Below are positions 5,425 to 14,746 of a DNA stretch of 64,000 nucleotides, one piece after another. Numbering within the stretch: the first letter of the stretch is position 1; each line of letters begins with the position of its first letter. A program made the position numbers and the translations under genes. Source of the DNA: Weissella confusa (GTDB lineage Bacteria; Bacillota; Bacilli; Lactobacillales; Lactobacillaceae); NCBI GenBank assembly GCA_001436895.1, contig JQAY01000006.1, forward strand, positions 9,903-73,902, read 5' to 3'. Below the pieces are notes generated by a model. It was given only the letters and a program-made list of their open reading frames with translations, ran no database searches and was not told the DNA's origin.

Positions 5425-5581
5425 CAACATTAAAAAATACGCACACCCCTGCCGGCAAGCTAGAAGTGTGCGTATCGAACAAAACAGACCATAAATGCCC
5501 CGTTTCCGTATTCTATTGTACCAGACCTGGACATGTCTTTAAACTGTCCAAAAATTCTATATAAAGGTTAGGTTTAAACTA
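5425..5581. other. Non-coding stretch between the small RNA promoter and the integrase gene
   Basis: No credible gene was found here. Open frames exist, including one from about 5289 to 5564, but none has a ribosome binding site or recognisable composition. The stretch holds the inverted repeat at 5528-5550 and the integrase promoter region. Confidence 0.5.
5528..5550. promoter_or_regulatory. Inverted repeat TGGACA-N11-TGTCCA before the integrase gene
   Basis: The perfect 6-bp arms are separated by 11 bp. A TATATA at 5558-5563 follows, so the repeat would cover the -35 region of the integrase promoter. It could be an operator for integrase control. The spacing equals that of ACGTG-N11-CACGT in the leader boxes, though the arms differ. 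Confidence 0.4.
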
Positions 5582-6673
5582 ATGGCAGTGTATAAAACCG
5601 ACACCGGTTGGCGCGTTGAAATATCATTTAAAGACACGACCGGAAAATATCGCAAAAAAGGTAAGCGTGGTTTCAAGACCAAAAAGGAAGCTGAAGCTTG
5701 GGCGGCTGAATATTCAGTTGCTAATAGCAATCCAACACTTCAAAAAGGCACGCTTACCCTTTTCAGCGATTATTTCGACGAGTATCAACAATTACGGTTC
5801 GATGCTGGTCTCAAGGAAACAACAAAAGAATCATGGCATGCAGTTCGCAAATACGTTGTTGATGTGTATTTTAAGAATGTAACACTGGATCAGATTCCTC
5901 GCCAAATGTATCAAGCATTCTTGAACGATTATTCAAGCGACAAGAAACGTAAATCTGTACTTAAGCGTCACCAGATTATGAAACAAGTAATCGAACAAGC
6001 ATTTCACGATGGTTTAATAACAGCTGACCCCACCTATGGCGTTATTATACCAGGCGCTGATTCCAAGTCTGCAGATGAAAAATTCCTTCAAGTTGATGAG
6101 TTTAACCAGCTACTTAAATACATCGAAACTAACGACAAGCTAATTAAGTGGAACACGTCATTCATGATTTATTTGATTGCATTGTCAGGTCTGCGTGCGG
6201 GTGAAGCATTAGCACTTACTCGTGATGATGTTGATATTGATGCACACAATATCAGCGTAACAAAGACCAAGCAACGTTCTGGCGAAACAACCACGCCAAA
6301 AACAAAATCATCTATTCGCACTATTGCTATGCCAGATCGTTTCTTTGATAACTACGAAACGTTTGTTAGTGCAAAGTCTGAATGGAACGATGCCAATGAA
6401 TTATTCGATGGCCGCCGTTGGGCTACTATCAATAACCACTGGCTTGAACGAGTTGAACGTGAACTTGATTTTGAAAATATAGTTTCCGTTCATGGCTTGC
6501 GTCACTCACACGTTTCTTACTTACTATCGAAAGGCGTCGACATTAATTATGCATCTAAGCGTTTAGGCCATTCAAACGTTACAATTACGCAACAAGTATA
6601 TGCCCACCTACTACGTGACAAGCAACAAAGCGAAGAAGCAAAGACCCTTAATATTCTTGATAAAATCGACTGA
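5582..6673 (+). CDS. int: Phage tyrosine integrase
   Basis: This 363-aa site-specific recombinase catalyses prophage integration and, with an excisionase, excision. An N-terminal arm-binding domain (residues 1-45, with KTKKEAEAWA), a SAM-like core-binding domain (about 55-150) and the catalytic domain follow in order. The catalytic residues are visible: R205 (SGLRAGE), H304 and R307 (HGLRHSH), H330 (LGHSN) and Y340 (QQVYAHL). The length is normal and the gene is intact. It is followed at once by four TGGCGCAAAT repeats and then by the asnS 3' region, which places the attachment site there. Confidence 0.95.
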   Translation: MAVYKTDTGWRVEISFKDTTGKYRKKGKRGFKTKKEAEAWAAEYSVANSNPTLQKGTLTLFSDYFDEYQQLRFDAGLKETTKESWHAVRKYVVDVYFKNVTLDQIPRQMYQAFLNDYSSDKKRKSVLKRHQIMKQVIEQAFHDGLITADPTYGVIIPGADSKSADEKFLQVDEFNQLLKYIETNDKLIKWNTSFMIYLIALSGLRAGEALALTRDDVDIDAHNISVTKTKQRSGETTTPKTKSSIRTIAMPDRFFDNYETFVSAKSEWNDANELFDGRRWATINNHWLERVERELDFENIVSVHGLRHSHVSYLLSKGVDINYASKRLGHSNVTITQQVYAHLLRDKQQSEEAKTLNILDKID

Positions 6674-6677
6674 TTTT

Positions 6678-6738
6678 TGGCGCAAATATGGCGCAAATTT
6701 TTTTAAAAACACCCATTTTGGCGCAAATTGGCGCAAAT
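6678..6738. repeat. Four TGGCGCAAAT direct repeats, probable integrase arm sites
   Basis: Exact copies lie at 6678-6687, 6689-6698, 6719-6728 and 6729-6738, arranged as two close pairs (offsets 11 and 10) about 40 bp apart. They begin five bases after the integrase stop. Arm-type sites of tyrosine integrases often have this arrangement near att; the assignment is inference. Confidence 0.65.
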
Positions 6739-6787
6739 TTTTTGATACTTTTGCACACTTTCAGACATTTGAAAATAGATATGAAAA

Positions 6788-6825
6788 ACCGCTGGAAACC
6801 AGTCATATCAACGGTTTCCAGCGGT
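6788..6825 (-). terminator. asnS terminator
   Basis: ACCGCTGGAAACC and GGTTTCCAGCGGT form a perfect 13-bp stem with a 12-nt loop. Read leftward, the stem is followed by TTTTTC. It marks bacterial DNA, so the prophage ends left of it. Confidence 0.85.
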
Positions 6826-6846
6826 ATATCAACGTTTGTATTTAGC

Positions 6847-8142
6847 TTATGGCCACAAACGGTTCATCGTACGTGGGAATGGGATTGCCTCACGGATGTG
6901 CTCCTCACCTGTAATCCAAGTAACGGCACGCTCCAACCCAAGACCGAATCCTGAGTGAGGTACTGAACCATACTTACGCAAGTCCAAGTACCATGAGTAT
7001 TCCTTCAAGTCCAAACCTTGTTCCTTGATACGTTGCTCAAGGTAATCGTAGTCTGTATCACGTTCTGAACCACCGATGATTTCACCGTATCCCTCAGGTG
7101 CCAACAAGTCGGCTGAGATAACGACATCATCGCGATCTGGGTGGCGCTTCATGTAGAAGGCCTTGATTTCCTTAGGGAAGTTCGTGATGAAGACAGGCTT
7201 AGCAAAGTGGTTTGCCAAGAACGTCTCTTCAGGTGAACCGAAATCAGCACCCCATTCAACATCAAAGTCGTTCTCTTGCAACAACTTGATAGCATCATCG
7301 TATGAGAAACGTGGGTATGGCAATTGCGTGTATGACTTCAACAATTCCTTGTCACGTCCCAACAAGTCCAATTCGTACTCGTTACGATCCAAAACAGCTT
7401 GAATCAAGTAAGCGATGTAACGCTCTTGCACTTCAAGTGATTGTTCTTGGTGCATCCAAGCCATTTCTGGCTCAATCATCCAGAACTCAGTCAAGTGACG
7501 ACGTGTCTTTGACTTTTCAGCACGGAAAGTTGGTCCGAACGTGAAGACACGTCCAAAGGCCATTGCCCCAGCTTCAGCATACAATTGGCCAGTTTGTGAC
7601 ATGTAGGCATCAGTATCGAAGTATTCCGTGTGGAACAATTCAGTCGTTCCTTCAGGAGCTGAACCCGTCAAAATTGGTGAATCAATCTTAACGAATCCTT
7701 CCTTGTTAAAGAACTCGTACGTTGCAGCAATAATCGTGTTACGAATACGCAAAACAGCGAATGGTTGGATGTGGCGCAAGTACAAGTGACGGTGATCCAT
7801 CAAGAAATCCGTACCGTGCTCCTTTGGCGTAATTGGGTAACCTTCTGACTCCCCAACAACCGTCAAATCCTTAACTTGCATTTCGTATCCGAATGGTGAA
7901 CGCTCGTCTTCACGAATCGTACCAATCAAGTACATGCTCGTTTCTTGCGTCAAAGCCTTGGCCTTGGCAAAGATTTCTTCACCAACGGCTTCCTTTGAAA
8001 CAACCCCTTGGAAAAAGGCCGTACCGTCACGCAATTGCAAGAATTGCATCTTTCCTGAACCACGCTTGTTACGCAACCAAGCGCCCAATCGAACCTCTTG
8101 GCCGACGTAGTTCTTCGCGTCTTCAATGCGAATTGTATCCAT
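6847..8142 (-). CDS. asnS: Asparaginyl-tRNA synthetase
   Basis: This 431-aa class IIb synthetase charges tRNA-Asn with asparagine, using ATP. The N-terminal OB-fold anticodon domain (about 1-110) is followed by the catalytic core, with motif 2 ([15 protein letters not shown]) and motif 3 ([12 protein letters not shown]). Full length for the family. AAGGGAG lies eight bases before ATG 8142. It is the last gene of a dinG-ypmB-asnS group, an order known from Bacillus, and its 3' side is where the prophage sits. Confidence 0.97.
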   Translation of the reverse strand: MDTIRIEDAKNYVGQEVRLGAWLRNKRGSGKMQFLQLRDGTAFFQGVVSKEAVGEEIFAKAKALTQETSMYLIGTIREDERSPFGYEMQVKDLTVVGESEGYPITPKEHGTDFLMDHRHLYLRHIQPFAVLRIRNTIIAATYEFFNKEGFVKIDSPILTGSAPEGTTELFHTEYFDTDAYMSQTGQLYAEAGAMAFGRVFTFGPTFRAEKSKTRRHLTEFWMIEPEMAWMHQEQSLEVQERYIAYLIQAVLDRNEYELDLLGRDKELLKSYTQLPYPRFSYDDAIKLLQENDFDVEWGADFGSPEETFLANHFAKPVFITNFPKEIKAFYMKRHPDRDDVVISADLLAPEGYGEIIGGSERDTDYDYLEQRIKEQGLDLKEYSWYLDLRKYGSVPHSGFGLGLERAVTWITGEEHIREAIPFPRTMNRLWP

Positions 8143-8171
8143 CTTCTAAACTCCCTTAGATGTGTAATCTC

Positions 8172-8684
8172 TTATAAATGTTGGATGGTCCGAACTGCCT
8201 TACCATCCGCAAATTGATAGGTGATAAAGTTCAAATTGCCTTGTCGATCTATAAACGTGACTTCCCACACAGGAACTTGCTTATAGATTGCCAACCCGAG
8301 GCTTGTAATTCGCTTTGGGTTGTACTTTGACTTCACAAGTTGTCGCACCTCAGCAGCCGAAACACCATCAGCCATTTTAACGGTGACGAGTTTCTTTGAC
8401 TTTCCTTTTACGATAACACCAATTTTTTGGTGCTTCTTGTTCTCACCAACCACACTGTAGTACGTGTCGTTACGAGAAACCGCGTAAAATTGGGTTGCTG
8501 AGGTGATCTTATTTCGCTTAACCGCCAATTCAGTCACTCGTTCACGCGCCGCAGTAACCGGGTGCATTGCAACCGACACAATCGTAGCACCACTAATGAG
8601 TAGTACTAACACAACGATTAAGCCAATTAGCCAGCGCCATCCGTGCCGGCGACGTCTTGAACGAGCGGTTGATCGCATTTCCAT
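8172..8684 (-). CDS. ypmB: YpmB-like membrane-anchored protein (DUF5590)
   Basis: The protein has 170 aa from ATG 8684, which has AAGGAG upstream; the longer frame from 8732 lacks one. A basic N-terminus (RSRRRRHGWRW) precedes a single membrane helix (about residues 16-40), then an external part with a PepSY/DUF5590-like end (VPVWEVTFIDRQGNLNFITY). Function is unknown. The position between dinG and asnS matches ypmB in Bacillus, which supports the call as much as the sequence. Confidence 0.75.
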   Translation of the reverse strand: MEMRSTARSRRRRHGWRWLIGLIVVLVLLISGATIVSVAMHPVTAARERVTELAVKRNKITSATQFYAVSRNDTYYSVVGENKKHQKIGVIVKGKSKKLVTVKMADGVSAAEVRQLVKSKYNPKRITSLGLAIYKQVPVWEVTFIDRQGNLNFITYQFADGKAVRTIQHL

Positions 8685-8775
8685 GTGTCGTGGCTCCTTC
8701 TGGTTAGTTCTGCGTGAACAGAACAAAATCAATTATTACTGTATCAAATTTTACAGCAATATTAAAGACCTTGCG

Positions 8776-11595
8776 TTAATGCGCATCAAAAAATCGCTTC
8801 ACCTTTGGGACAACTTCATTATCAGCCAACGTATATTGTGGCATTTCCTCCGGCAACATATTGCGCAACGTCTTTCCGTAAGACTTCGTCAAGATACGTG
8901 GGTCATAAATCACCACAGCACCAAAATCATCCGGCTTGCGAATCAAACGACCAACACCTTGGCGCAAACGTAGCACTGCCTTTGGCAACGTGCTTTGATA
9001 GAACGGTTGCTTACCGTGTGCCATCAAGACCGCTTCTTCAGCGCGAGCTAGCACGCTATTTGGTTGGTCAAATGGTAGTCGCGCAATCACGACCATCCGG
9101 AGTTGATCACCAGGCAAGTCGACACCTTCCCAAAAACTATTGGCACCCAAAACAACCATATGTGATTCGTTTTGCAGGCGCTTCATAATTTTGCTGCGCG
9201 TCCCCGTCACACCTTGTGCCAACAACGTCATATTTCCTTGCTGCCAAGTTTGATTTGACTGCATGTGATTATAGACTTGCTGAATGGTGTCTAACGAATT
9301 AAACAGCACCAGCGTGTTTTCTTGAACCGTCGTCGTCAATTGCACCAATTGCTTGGCCAAATAGCTGACGTACCCTGAATCAGTTGGAGACGGCGCATTC
9401 TCAACCATTACCAATTCAGCTTGATTCTTAAAATCAAACACTTCAGGGTAACGACGAGCAAATACCGTATCACGATCAATATTCAAACGATCATATAGAT
9501 AACCTGACTTCGTTGATGTAAACAACGTTGCCCCGACAATGGTTGGTGGCATAAAGTGCGGATAAACCTTGTCTTTGAAGAAATCCAAGGTGTGTAGCAA
9601 CCCACCACTCAAACGCAAGTTGCTGCTGTCATGGTTTTGATTTTCCGTTAGCCAGAAGACACTCGCATCTGGGAAATCAACCAAATCTTGTTGGAACGTC
9701 GTCAAGCGTTGCTCATACTTCGCAATACTCTCTAGCAAACGACGGAAATCCGCCAAATGTTGACGCTCATTCAATGAAAATGCGTCCTTGGTATTACTGA
9801 ATTGCTCCAACAAATAATCCATCGATTCGCCCAAATCACGGACTGCATGGCGCATACTCGTTAGGTGGTGTCCCTGGTCGACCCAGAACTGTGCCAACTC
9901 AGAAATCGGTAGTTCCACTTCGTAGTGACCTTCCGTCGCTGGTGTATGCCCATTGAGCAAGAAACGACGATAGAACGCAACTTGTAGCTTTGGTAACTCA
10001 CTTGAGAGCACTTCCAATTGCTGCAAGAAACGAGACTTCAATTGTTGCCCACCGACTAAGCGATTCAAAATCACCCCAATTGAGGGATCGTTATCACGCA
10101 AAATCAAATTCGTCGCGTTTTGAACACGCGTCAACCAAACTTGGAATGGCAATTGGTGACGGCTTTGTTCTAGAACGGCATTTGGCAAGTTCTGGGCTTC
10201 GTCAATCACCAAGTATGGTGAATCTTCAGTCGTTCCCAGCTCTTGGGCATATTCAGCCAAGTACGCATGATTAACAACCAAGAATTGTGCATTCTCAGCC
10301 AAGACATGCTGACGTTCGCTAAATTCGTGTCCATAGTAAGGTGACCCAGCTGGATTATTGGCCGGCTGTGACAACTTAGCCATAAAGTCTGGCTGCGGAT
10401 TAATCAAATTCAATTCGTCAAAATCACCGCTCAAGGTTTCAGTTAGCCAAACCAAGATTTGTGCCTTGATAAATTGCAATGACGTTGATCCTTCGTCGAC
10501 GCGCAAAGCACGCTTGAAGCTTTGCAAATTCAAGTAGTGCGTACGTCCCTTCAGGCTCGCCCCACGTACTTCAAATGGCAAAATGTCCTTCAACGTCGTA
10601 TTAATCGTATCGGTCACTTGTTGCTGCAACGTAATTGTTGGCACAGCAACAACTACTTGCTTCTGTTGCTCATCCGCTAGATAAGCATATGGCAACAAGT
10701 AAGCCAACGTCTTTCCCATTCCCGTTGGTGCCTCAGCAACAAATGCCGTCTTACCAGGCTCGGTTGATAACTCAGCTTCTGTGTAATGCGTGTAAATTGC
10801 ATTCATCAACTTTGCTTGTTGCTCACGGTAAGCAAGTTCCTTGCCATACAACTGTTCTTTTGCAGCTTTTTTAGCTGGGAAAGCCGGTGCATGTCCTGTA
10901 ACCAACGGTGCCGGATCAGAGAAACGGCGCAGTGCCAATCCATCAATCACTTGCAAGTGCGCTGGTAATGGTTGTGGCTGGGCTTGATTCTTGGCCAAAG
11001 CCTTTTCAAATACTGTCTTCGTGGCACGTGGCAAAACCAGTGGCAAATCCGCCAACGTTTGTAGGGTCAACATTGGCAACCCTTCAGCCCGATTCAAAAT
11101 CGCAATAAGCAAATCAGCTGTTGCCAACGCATCACTGTCCGCTTGGTGCGGGTGACTGTGTTCCAGCGCTAGGTAGTTGGTCATATCAACCAAACGATAT
11201 CCTGGCGCAGTTGGCCACAAAATTTGACTTAACGGCACCGTATCCAAAGCAGTACTCTTCAATCCTGTTAATCCCACACGCTCAAATTCAGCGTTCAAAA
11301 ACGGCAAATCAAAGTTAACGTTGTGGGCAACAAAAATTGTGCCTTGTAGCATGGCATGTAGCGTCATGGCGACGTCCTCAAAAAAAGGCGCCCCCTTCAC
11401 CATACTTTGTGTAATACCCGTTAATTGGGTAATGTTACGTGGAATTTGCTCGCCAGGGTTAACCAACGTTGAGAATTGGTTAATGACTTTTTTATTTTGT
11501 ACGAATGCGACCGCAATCTGAATGATTCGGCCCGATTCGCTCGTTGTACGGGTTGTCTCTAGATCGACAACCGCATAGATGTCTCGATTTAGCAT
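8776..11595 (-). CDS. dinG: DinG-type helicase with DnaQ-like exonuclease domain
   Basis: The 939-aa protein has an N-terminal DEDDh 3'-5' exonuclease domain (about 1-170, VVDLETT near the start and NVNFDLPFLN) and a superfamily 2 XPD-like helicase part with Walker A (APTGMGKTLAY), a DEAQ box (VIDEAQNLP) and C-terminal motifs including 'GVGRLIRKPDDFG'. The fusion is normal for Firmicutes DinG. Cysteines for the iron-sulfur cluster of E. coli DinG are absent, as is usual in this group. The nearest good ribosome site (AGAAGG) is about 13 nt before ATG, which is long. Likely role: repair or unwinding of DNA and R-loops. Confidence 0.92.
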   Translation of the reverse strand: MLNRDIYAVVDLETTRTTSESGRIIQIAVAFVQNKKVINQFSTLVNPGEQIPRNITQLTGITQSMVKGAPFFEDVAMTLHAMLQGTIFVAHNVNFDLPFLNAEFERVGLTGLKSTALDTVPLSQILWPTAPGYRLVDMTNYLALEHSHPHQADSDALATADLLIAILNRAEGLPMLTLQTLADLPLVLPRATKTVFEKALAKNQAQPQPLPAHLQVIDGLALRRFSDPAPLVTGHAPAFPAKKAAKEQLYGKELAYREQQAKLMNAIYTHYTEAELSTEPGKTAFVAEAPTGMGKTLAYLLPYAYLADEQQKQVVVAVPTITLQQQVTDTINTTLKDILPFEVRGASLKGRTHYLNLQSFKRALRVDEGSTSLQFIKAQILVWLTETLSGDFDELNLINPQPDFMAKLSQPANNPAGSPYYGHEFSERQHVLAENAQFLVVNHAYLAEYAQELGTTEDSPYLVIDEAQNLPNAVLEQSRHQLPFQVWLTRVQNATNLILRDNDPSIGVILNRLVGGQQLKSRFLQQLEVLSSELPKLQVAFYRRFLLNGHTPATEGHYEVELPISELAQFWVDQGHHLTSMRHAVRDLGESMDYLLEQFSNTKDAFSLNERQHLADFRRLLESIAKYEQRLTTFQQDLVDFPDASVFWLTENQNHDSSNLRLSGGLLHTLDFFKDKVYPHFMPPTIVGATLFTSTKSGYLYDRLNIDRDTVFARRYPEVFDFKNQAELVMVENAPSPTDSGYVSYLAKQLVQLTTTVQENTLVLFNSLDTIQQVYNHMQSNQTWQQGNMTLLAQGVTGTRSKIMKRLQNESHMVVLGANSFWEGVDLPGDQLRMVVIARLPFDQPNSVLARAEEAVLMAHGKQPFYQSTLPKAVLRLRQGVGRLIRKPDDFGAVVIYDPRILTKSYGKTLRNMLPEEMPQYTLADNEVVPKVKRFFDAH

Positions 11596-11678
11596 CAGAG
11601 CGTACCACGACCTTCTTTTAGTAGTACCTTAATTGTATCATGAATTCCTCACATTTATTTCCCTAATATAATGGGTTT

Positions 11679-11687
11679 TGGTATGAT
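11679..11687 (+). promoter_or_regulatory. Predicted mevalonate operon promoter (extended -10)
   Basis: TGG followed by TATGAT at 11682-11687 makes an extended -10 about 48 nt before the mevalonate kinase start. No strong -35 is visible. Confidence 0.5.
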
Positions 11688-11734
11688 AATAGCAGTTTGA
11701 AAAAACAATTAGAGAATGGATTGGTGATTTTACA

Positions 11735-12670
11735 GTGGAAAAGCTAGCAACTGGTACTAGCCACGCCAAGGTGATTTTACTTGGTGAACACGCGGTCGTT
11801 TACGGCCAACCTGCCATTGCCTTACCCCTACCGGATTTGGCCATGACAGCTACAATCGAGGCTCGTGAAGAAGGACAAATTGTAATCGCTCAAGGGTATC
11901 AAGGCCCTCTAGCGACCATGGCAGAAGTATATGAAGGCGTACGACAATTGATTGTCCGTTTGCTCCGTCACTTCAACGCTATCAAGACGCCTTTTACCTT
12001 GCGTATCCAGTCAAGCATTCCACAAGAACGTGGTATGGGGTCTTCTGCGGCCTCAGCGATCGCCATTGTGCGTGCTTTCTTTGCGTTCTTCGAGACAGAA
12101 TTAAGCGATGCTGAACTACAACGCTGGTCCAACATTGAGGAAGCCATCACACACGGCTCACCATCTGGTATTGATGCTGCGACAACCGCGCACGATGTAC
12201 CGGTATGGTTCGTAAAGGGCGAAAAGCCTGAGCCAATGTCAATGGCGCTTCACGGGACATTAATCATTGCCGACACTGGCGTACATGGCCAAACTGGCCT
12301 TGCCGTCTCAGTTGTCCGTGAGCAACTTGATAACGAACCCGAAGCAACGCGTCCGCACATCGACGCACTAGGTCAAATCGCTCGTGAAACCCGCGAAGAC
12401 CTAGCTAATGACGATATTCAATCATTGGGTCGTCACATGAACGACGCCCAATCTCACTTGTCAGCTTTAGGTGTTTCTCACCCAAAGCTTGATGAATTAA
12501 TCAACGCTGCCAATCAAGCTGGTGCCCTTGGCGCTAAGTTAACTGGTGGTGGTGTTGGCGGTGCTATGCTCGCCCTTGCGCAAAGCGATGAAGATGTACA
12601 ACGCATCATCCAAGCGCTTGAAGCGGCTGGCGCACAAGAAGTTTGGGCTCAACGTTACCCACAAATGTAG
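11735..12670 (+). CDS. mvk: Mevalonate kinase
   Basis: This 311-aa GHMP kinase phosphorylates mevalonate to 5-phosphomevalonate, the first kinase step of the mevalonate route to isoprenoids. GHMP motifs are visible: LLGEHAVVYGQPA near residue 15, the ATP loop GMGSSAASAIA near 100, HGSPSGIDAAT near 140 and KLTGGGVGGAM near the C-terminus. The start is GTG 11735 with a weak GGTG upstream. It heads a four-gene operon; diphosphomevalonate decarboxylase follows after 13 bases. HMG-CoA synthase and reductase are not in the window. Confidence 0.95.
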   Translation: MEKLATGTSHAKVILLGEHAVVYGQPAIALPLPDLAMTATIEAREEGQIVIAQGYQGPLATMAEVYEGVRQLIVRLLRHFNAIKTPFTLRIQSSIPQERGMGSSAASAIAIVRAFFAFFETELSDAELQRWSNIEEAITHGSPSGIDAATTAHDVPVWFVKGEKPEPMSMALHGTLIIADTGVHGQTGLAVSVVREQLDNEPEATRPHIDALGQIARETREDLANDDIQSLGRHMNDAQSHLSALGVSHPKLDELINAANQAGALGAKLTGGGVGGAMLALAQSDEDVQRIIQALEAAGAQEVWAQRYPQM

Positions 12671-12683
12671 GAGATAACTCATC

Positions 12684-13670
12684 ATGATGCATGTAACTGC
12701 CCGCGCGCACACAAATATTGCGTTGCTAAAGTACTGGGGTAAGCAAAACGAAAAACTTATCATGCCAACTACGACCTCTGTGTCACTCACGTTGGATGAA
12801 TTTTATACTGATACAACAGTCTGGTTTGACGATACTTTGAGCGCTGATGAACTGACGTTGGATGGTGAACCATTGACTGGCAAAGGGGCAACGAAAGTTA
12901 TCCGTTTCCTTGATATGGTCCGTGAATTAGCTGGCGAAACCCGTTTCGCCCACGTTCACTCAATCAACCACGTCCCTACTGCCGCCGGCCTGGCTTCTTC
13001 AGCTTCAGCATTTGCTGCGTTAGCTGGTGCTGCCAGTAAAGCTGCCGGTTTGACACTGTCAGATGCAGACTTGTCACGTCTTGCGCGACAGGGTTCCGGA
13101 TCAGCTTCACGTTCTATCTTTGGTGGTTTTGCCATCTGGGAACGTGGTACTGATAGCGAAACGTCAGTTGCCCACGCTTTCCAAGAAAACGTCGATTGGC
13201 CAATTCAGCTATTAACGGTTATCGTAAGTGATCAACCTAAGAAGGTCGACTCTCGTGGTGGTATGCAACATGCCCTCACAACATCACCGATGTATCAAAC
13301 GTGGGTTGACTACACGAATAATCACGTTGACGATATGACAACTGCAATTAAGGCACATGACTTAACCGCAATTGGTGAACTTGCTGAAACAGATGCACTG
13401 ATGATGCATGCAACCAATGCCACATCAGTCCCTCCTTTCAACTACTTAACAGATACGTCTTGGACAATCATCACTATCGCGCAGAAGCTACGTGAACAAG
13501 GTGTCCCTGTGTACGCAACCATGGATGCTGGTCCAAACGTTAAGTTGATTTCACAACCATCAGATACCGACACGATTCTTGCGGCACTTACAGCCGAGTT
13601 GCCAGGTGTGCAAATTAAGGTTGCAACACCTGGCCCTGGAATCAAAATCGTTGAAGGAGATGAAATTTAA
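12684..13670 (+). CDS. mvaD: Diphosphomevalonate decarboxylase
   Basis: This 328-aa protein converts diphosphomevalonate to isopentenyl diphosphate with ATP, releasing CO2. Family marks are 'NIALLKYWGK' near residue 11, AAGLASSASAFAAL near 95 and 'GSGSASRSIFGG' near 135. AGGAG lies before ATG 12684; a second ATG follows at once and could be the true start. Its TAA overlaps the next ATG by one base, so the phosphomevalonate kinase is translationally coupled. Confidence 0.95.
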   Translation: MMHVTARAHTNIALLKYWGKQNEKLIMPTTTSVSLTLDEFYTDTTVWFDDTLSADELTLDGEPLTGKGATKVIRFLDMVRELAGETRFAHVHSINHVPTAAGLASSASAFAALAGAASKAAGLTLSDADLSRLARQGSGSASRSIFGGFAIWERGTDSETSVAHAFQENVDWPIQLLTVIVSDQPKKVDSRGGMQHALTTSPMYQTWVDYTNNHVDDMTTAIKAHDLTAIGELAETDALMMHATNATSVPPFNYLTDTSWTIITIAQKLREQGVPVYATMDAGPNVKLISQPSDTDTILAALTAELPGVQIKVATPGPGIKIVEGDEI

Positions 13671-14734
13671 TGACAACTGCTAAAGCTCCTGGCAAGCTTT
13701 ATCTTGCCGGTGAATACGCGGTCACGCTTAGTGGTCAACCTAGTGTTGTTATCGCAGTTGATCGATTTGTCACTGCTGATGTCACGCGTCGCACAGATGA
13801 CCAATTAGTGGTTGTCAGCGATCAATTAGGCGAGCAAAATTGGCCAGTCAGCGAACTTCCAACTTTGCCCCTCACTGATGATTGGCGCCTTGTGATTCGC
13901 ACTTTGCAGGTATTAAATGATTATCTTCTTGACAACGGTCAACCTGTCACAGGGTTGACCGTTTCCATTAAGAGTCATTTAAATGCTGACAATGGCCAAA
14001 AACTTGGCCTTGGTTCATCAGCTGCTGTCGTGGTCGCCCTAATTAAGGCGGTCGTTGATGACTACGAGTTGCCAATGACCCCTGAACAACGTTTTAAGTT
14101 AGCTGCGTTAATTACGTTAACAACTCCAAACTTCAAAGCTGGTTCAATGGGTGACATCGCTGCTGCAAGTCTCGGCGGCGTTGTTTTGTACAGCAAATTT
14201 GATACTGAGGTTATAACTGAATGGATTGACAGTAATCGTTATTTCTCAGAAATCATTGCGCGTGATTGGCCACTACTTCGTCTTGAACGACTTGGTTTCC
14301 CCGCTGACTGGCAACTGTTAGTTGGTTGGACAGGCGCACCAGCAGATACGCAACAACTGTTGGCACAAGGCGCCACAACAGTTGATAAGCAACATGCTAA
14401 ACAATTATTGGCCCAAAACACGGCGCCACTTGTTAACATGTTAGTTGAGGGCCTGCGTCGGATGGACTACGATAAGGTCGCCACGGCGCTTCGTTTGAAT
14501 CAAGAACAACTATTCACTTATACCAGCCAAGTTGGGTTATCATACATGACACCTCAACTGTTAACACTCCTTTCAACTGCGAGTGACCTTGGTGCAAGTG
14601 CTAAAATATCAGGTGCTGGTGGCGGTGATAACGGGATTGCCATTACGAACAATCCGTTGGTTGCTAAAGCGCTCACGCAAGCCTGGCTTGCAGCTGGCAT
14701 CCAACCGCTACCACTCTCAATTGCAACTTTATAG
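13670..14734 (+). CDS. mvaK2: Phosphomevalonate kinase
   Basis: This 354-aa GHMP kinase makes diphosphomevalonate. Motifs are APGKLYLAGEYAV at the N-terminus, 'KLGLGSSAAVVVAL' near residue 110 and KISGAGGGDNGIA near the C-terminus. Substrate order in the operon (kinase, decarboxylase, kinase, isomerase) is common in lactic acid bacteria. The start overlaps the decarboxylase stop; GGAG lies within the end of that gene. Confidence 0.94.
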   Translation: MTTAKAPGKLYLAGEYAVTLSGQPSVVIAVDRFVTADVTRRTDDQLVVVSDQLGEQNWPVSELPTLPLTDDWRLVIRTLQVLNDYLLDNGQPVTGLTVSIKSHLNADNGQKLGLGSSAAVVVALIKAVVDDYELPMTPEQRFKLAALITLTTPNFKAGSMGDIAAASLGGVVLYSKFDTEVITEWIDSNRYFSEIIARDWPLLRLERLGFPADWQLLVGWTGAPADTQQLLAQGATTVDKQHAKQLLAQNTAPLVNMLVEGLRRMDYDKVATALRLNQEQLFTYTSQVGLSYMTPQLLTLLSTASDLGASAKISGAGGGDNGIAITNNPLVAKALTQAWLAAGIQPLPLSIATL

Positions 14735-14746
14735 GAGAAAATGATT

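Larger units (their letters stand above)
1..6787. mobile_element. Integrase-proximal end of a prophage (lysogeny module), left part outside the window
   Basis: The block carries an antirepressor, a Cro-like regulator, a divergent CI-like repressor, an ImmA-type peptidase, accessory genes and a tyrosine integrase, which is the usual layout of a temperate-phage lysogeny module. The early and lytic side must lie left of base 1. The right boundary is placed between the end of the integrase gene and the asnS terminator, because asnS and everything after it is ordinary chromosome. The exact att core cannot be set without the other prophage end. An integrative element rather than a phage is possible, but the AntA-type gene favours a phage. 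Confidence 0.85.

Noticed and set aside
5289..5564. Open frame of 91 codons between the toxin and the integrase
   Set aside because: It starts with GTG without a ribosome binding site, runs over the predicted small RNA and its terminator, and has no protein-like composition.
6739..6787. att core sequence
   Set aside because: A core of the crossover type must be present at both prophage ends; the left end is outside the window, so no core can be named.
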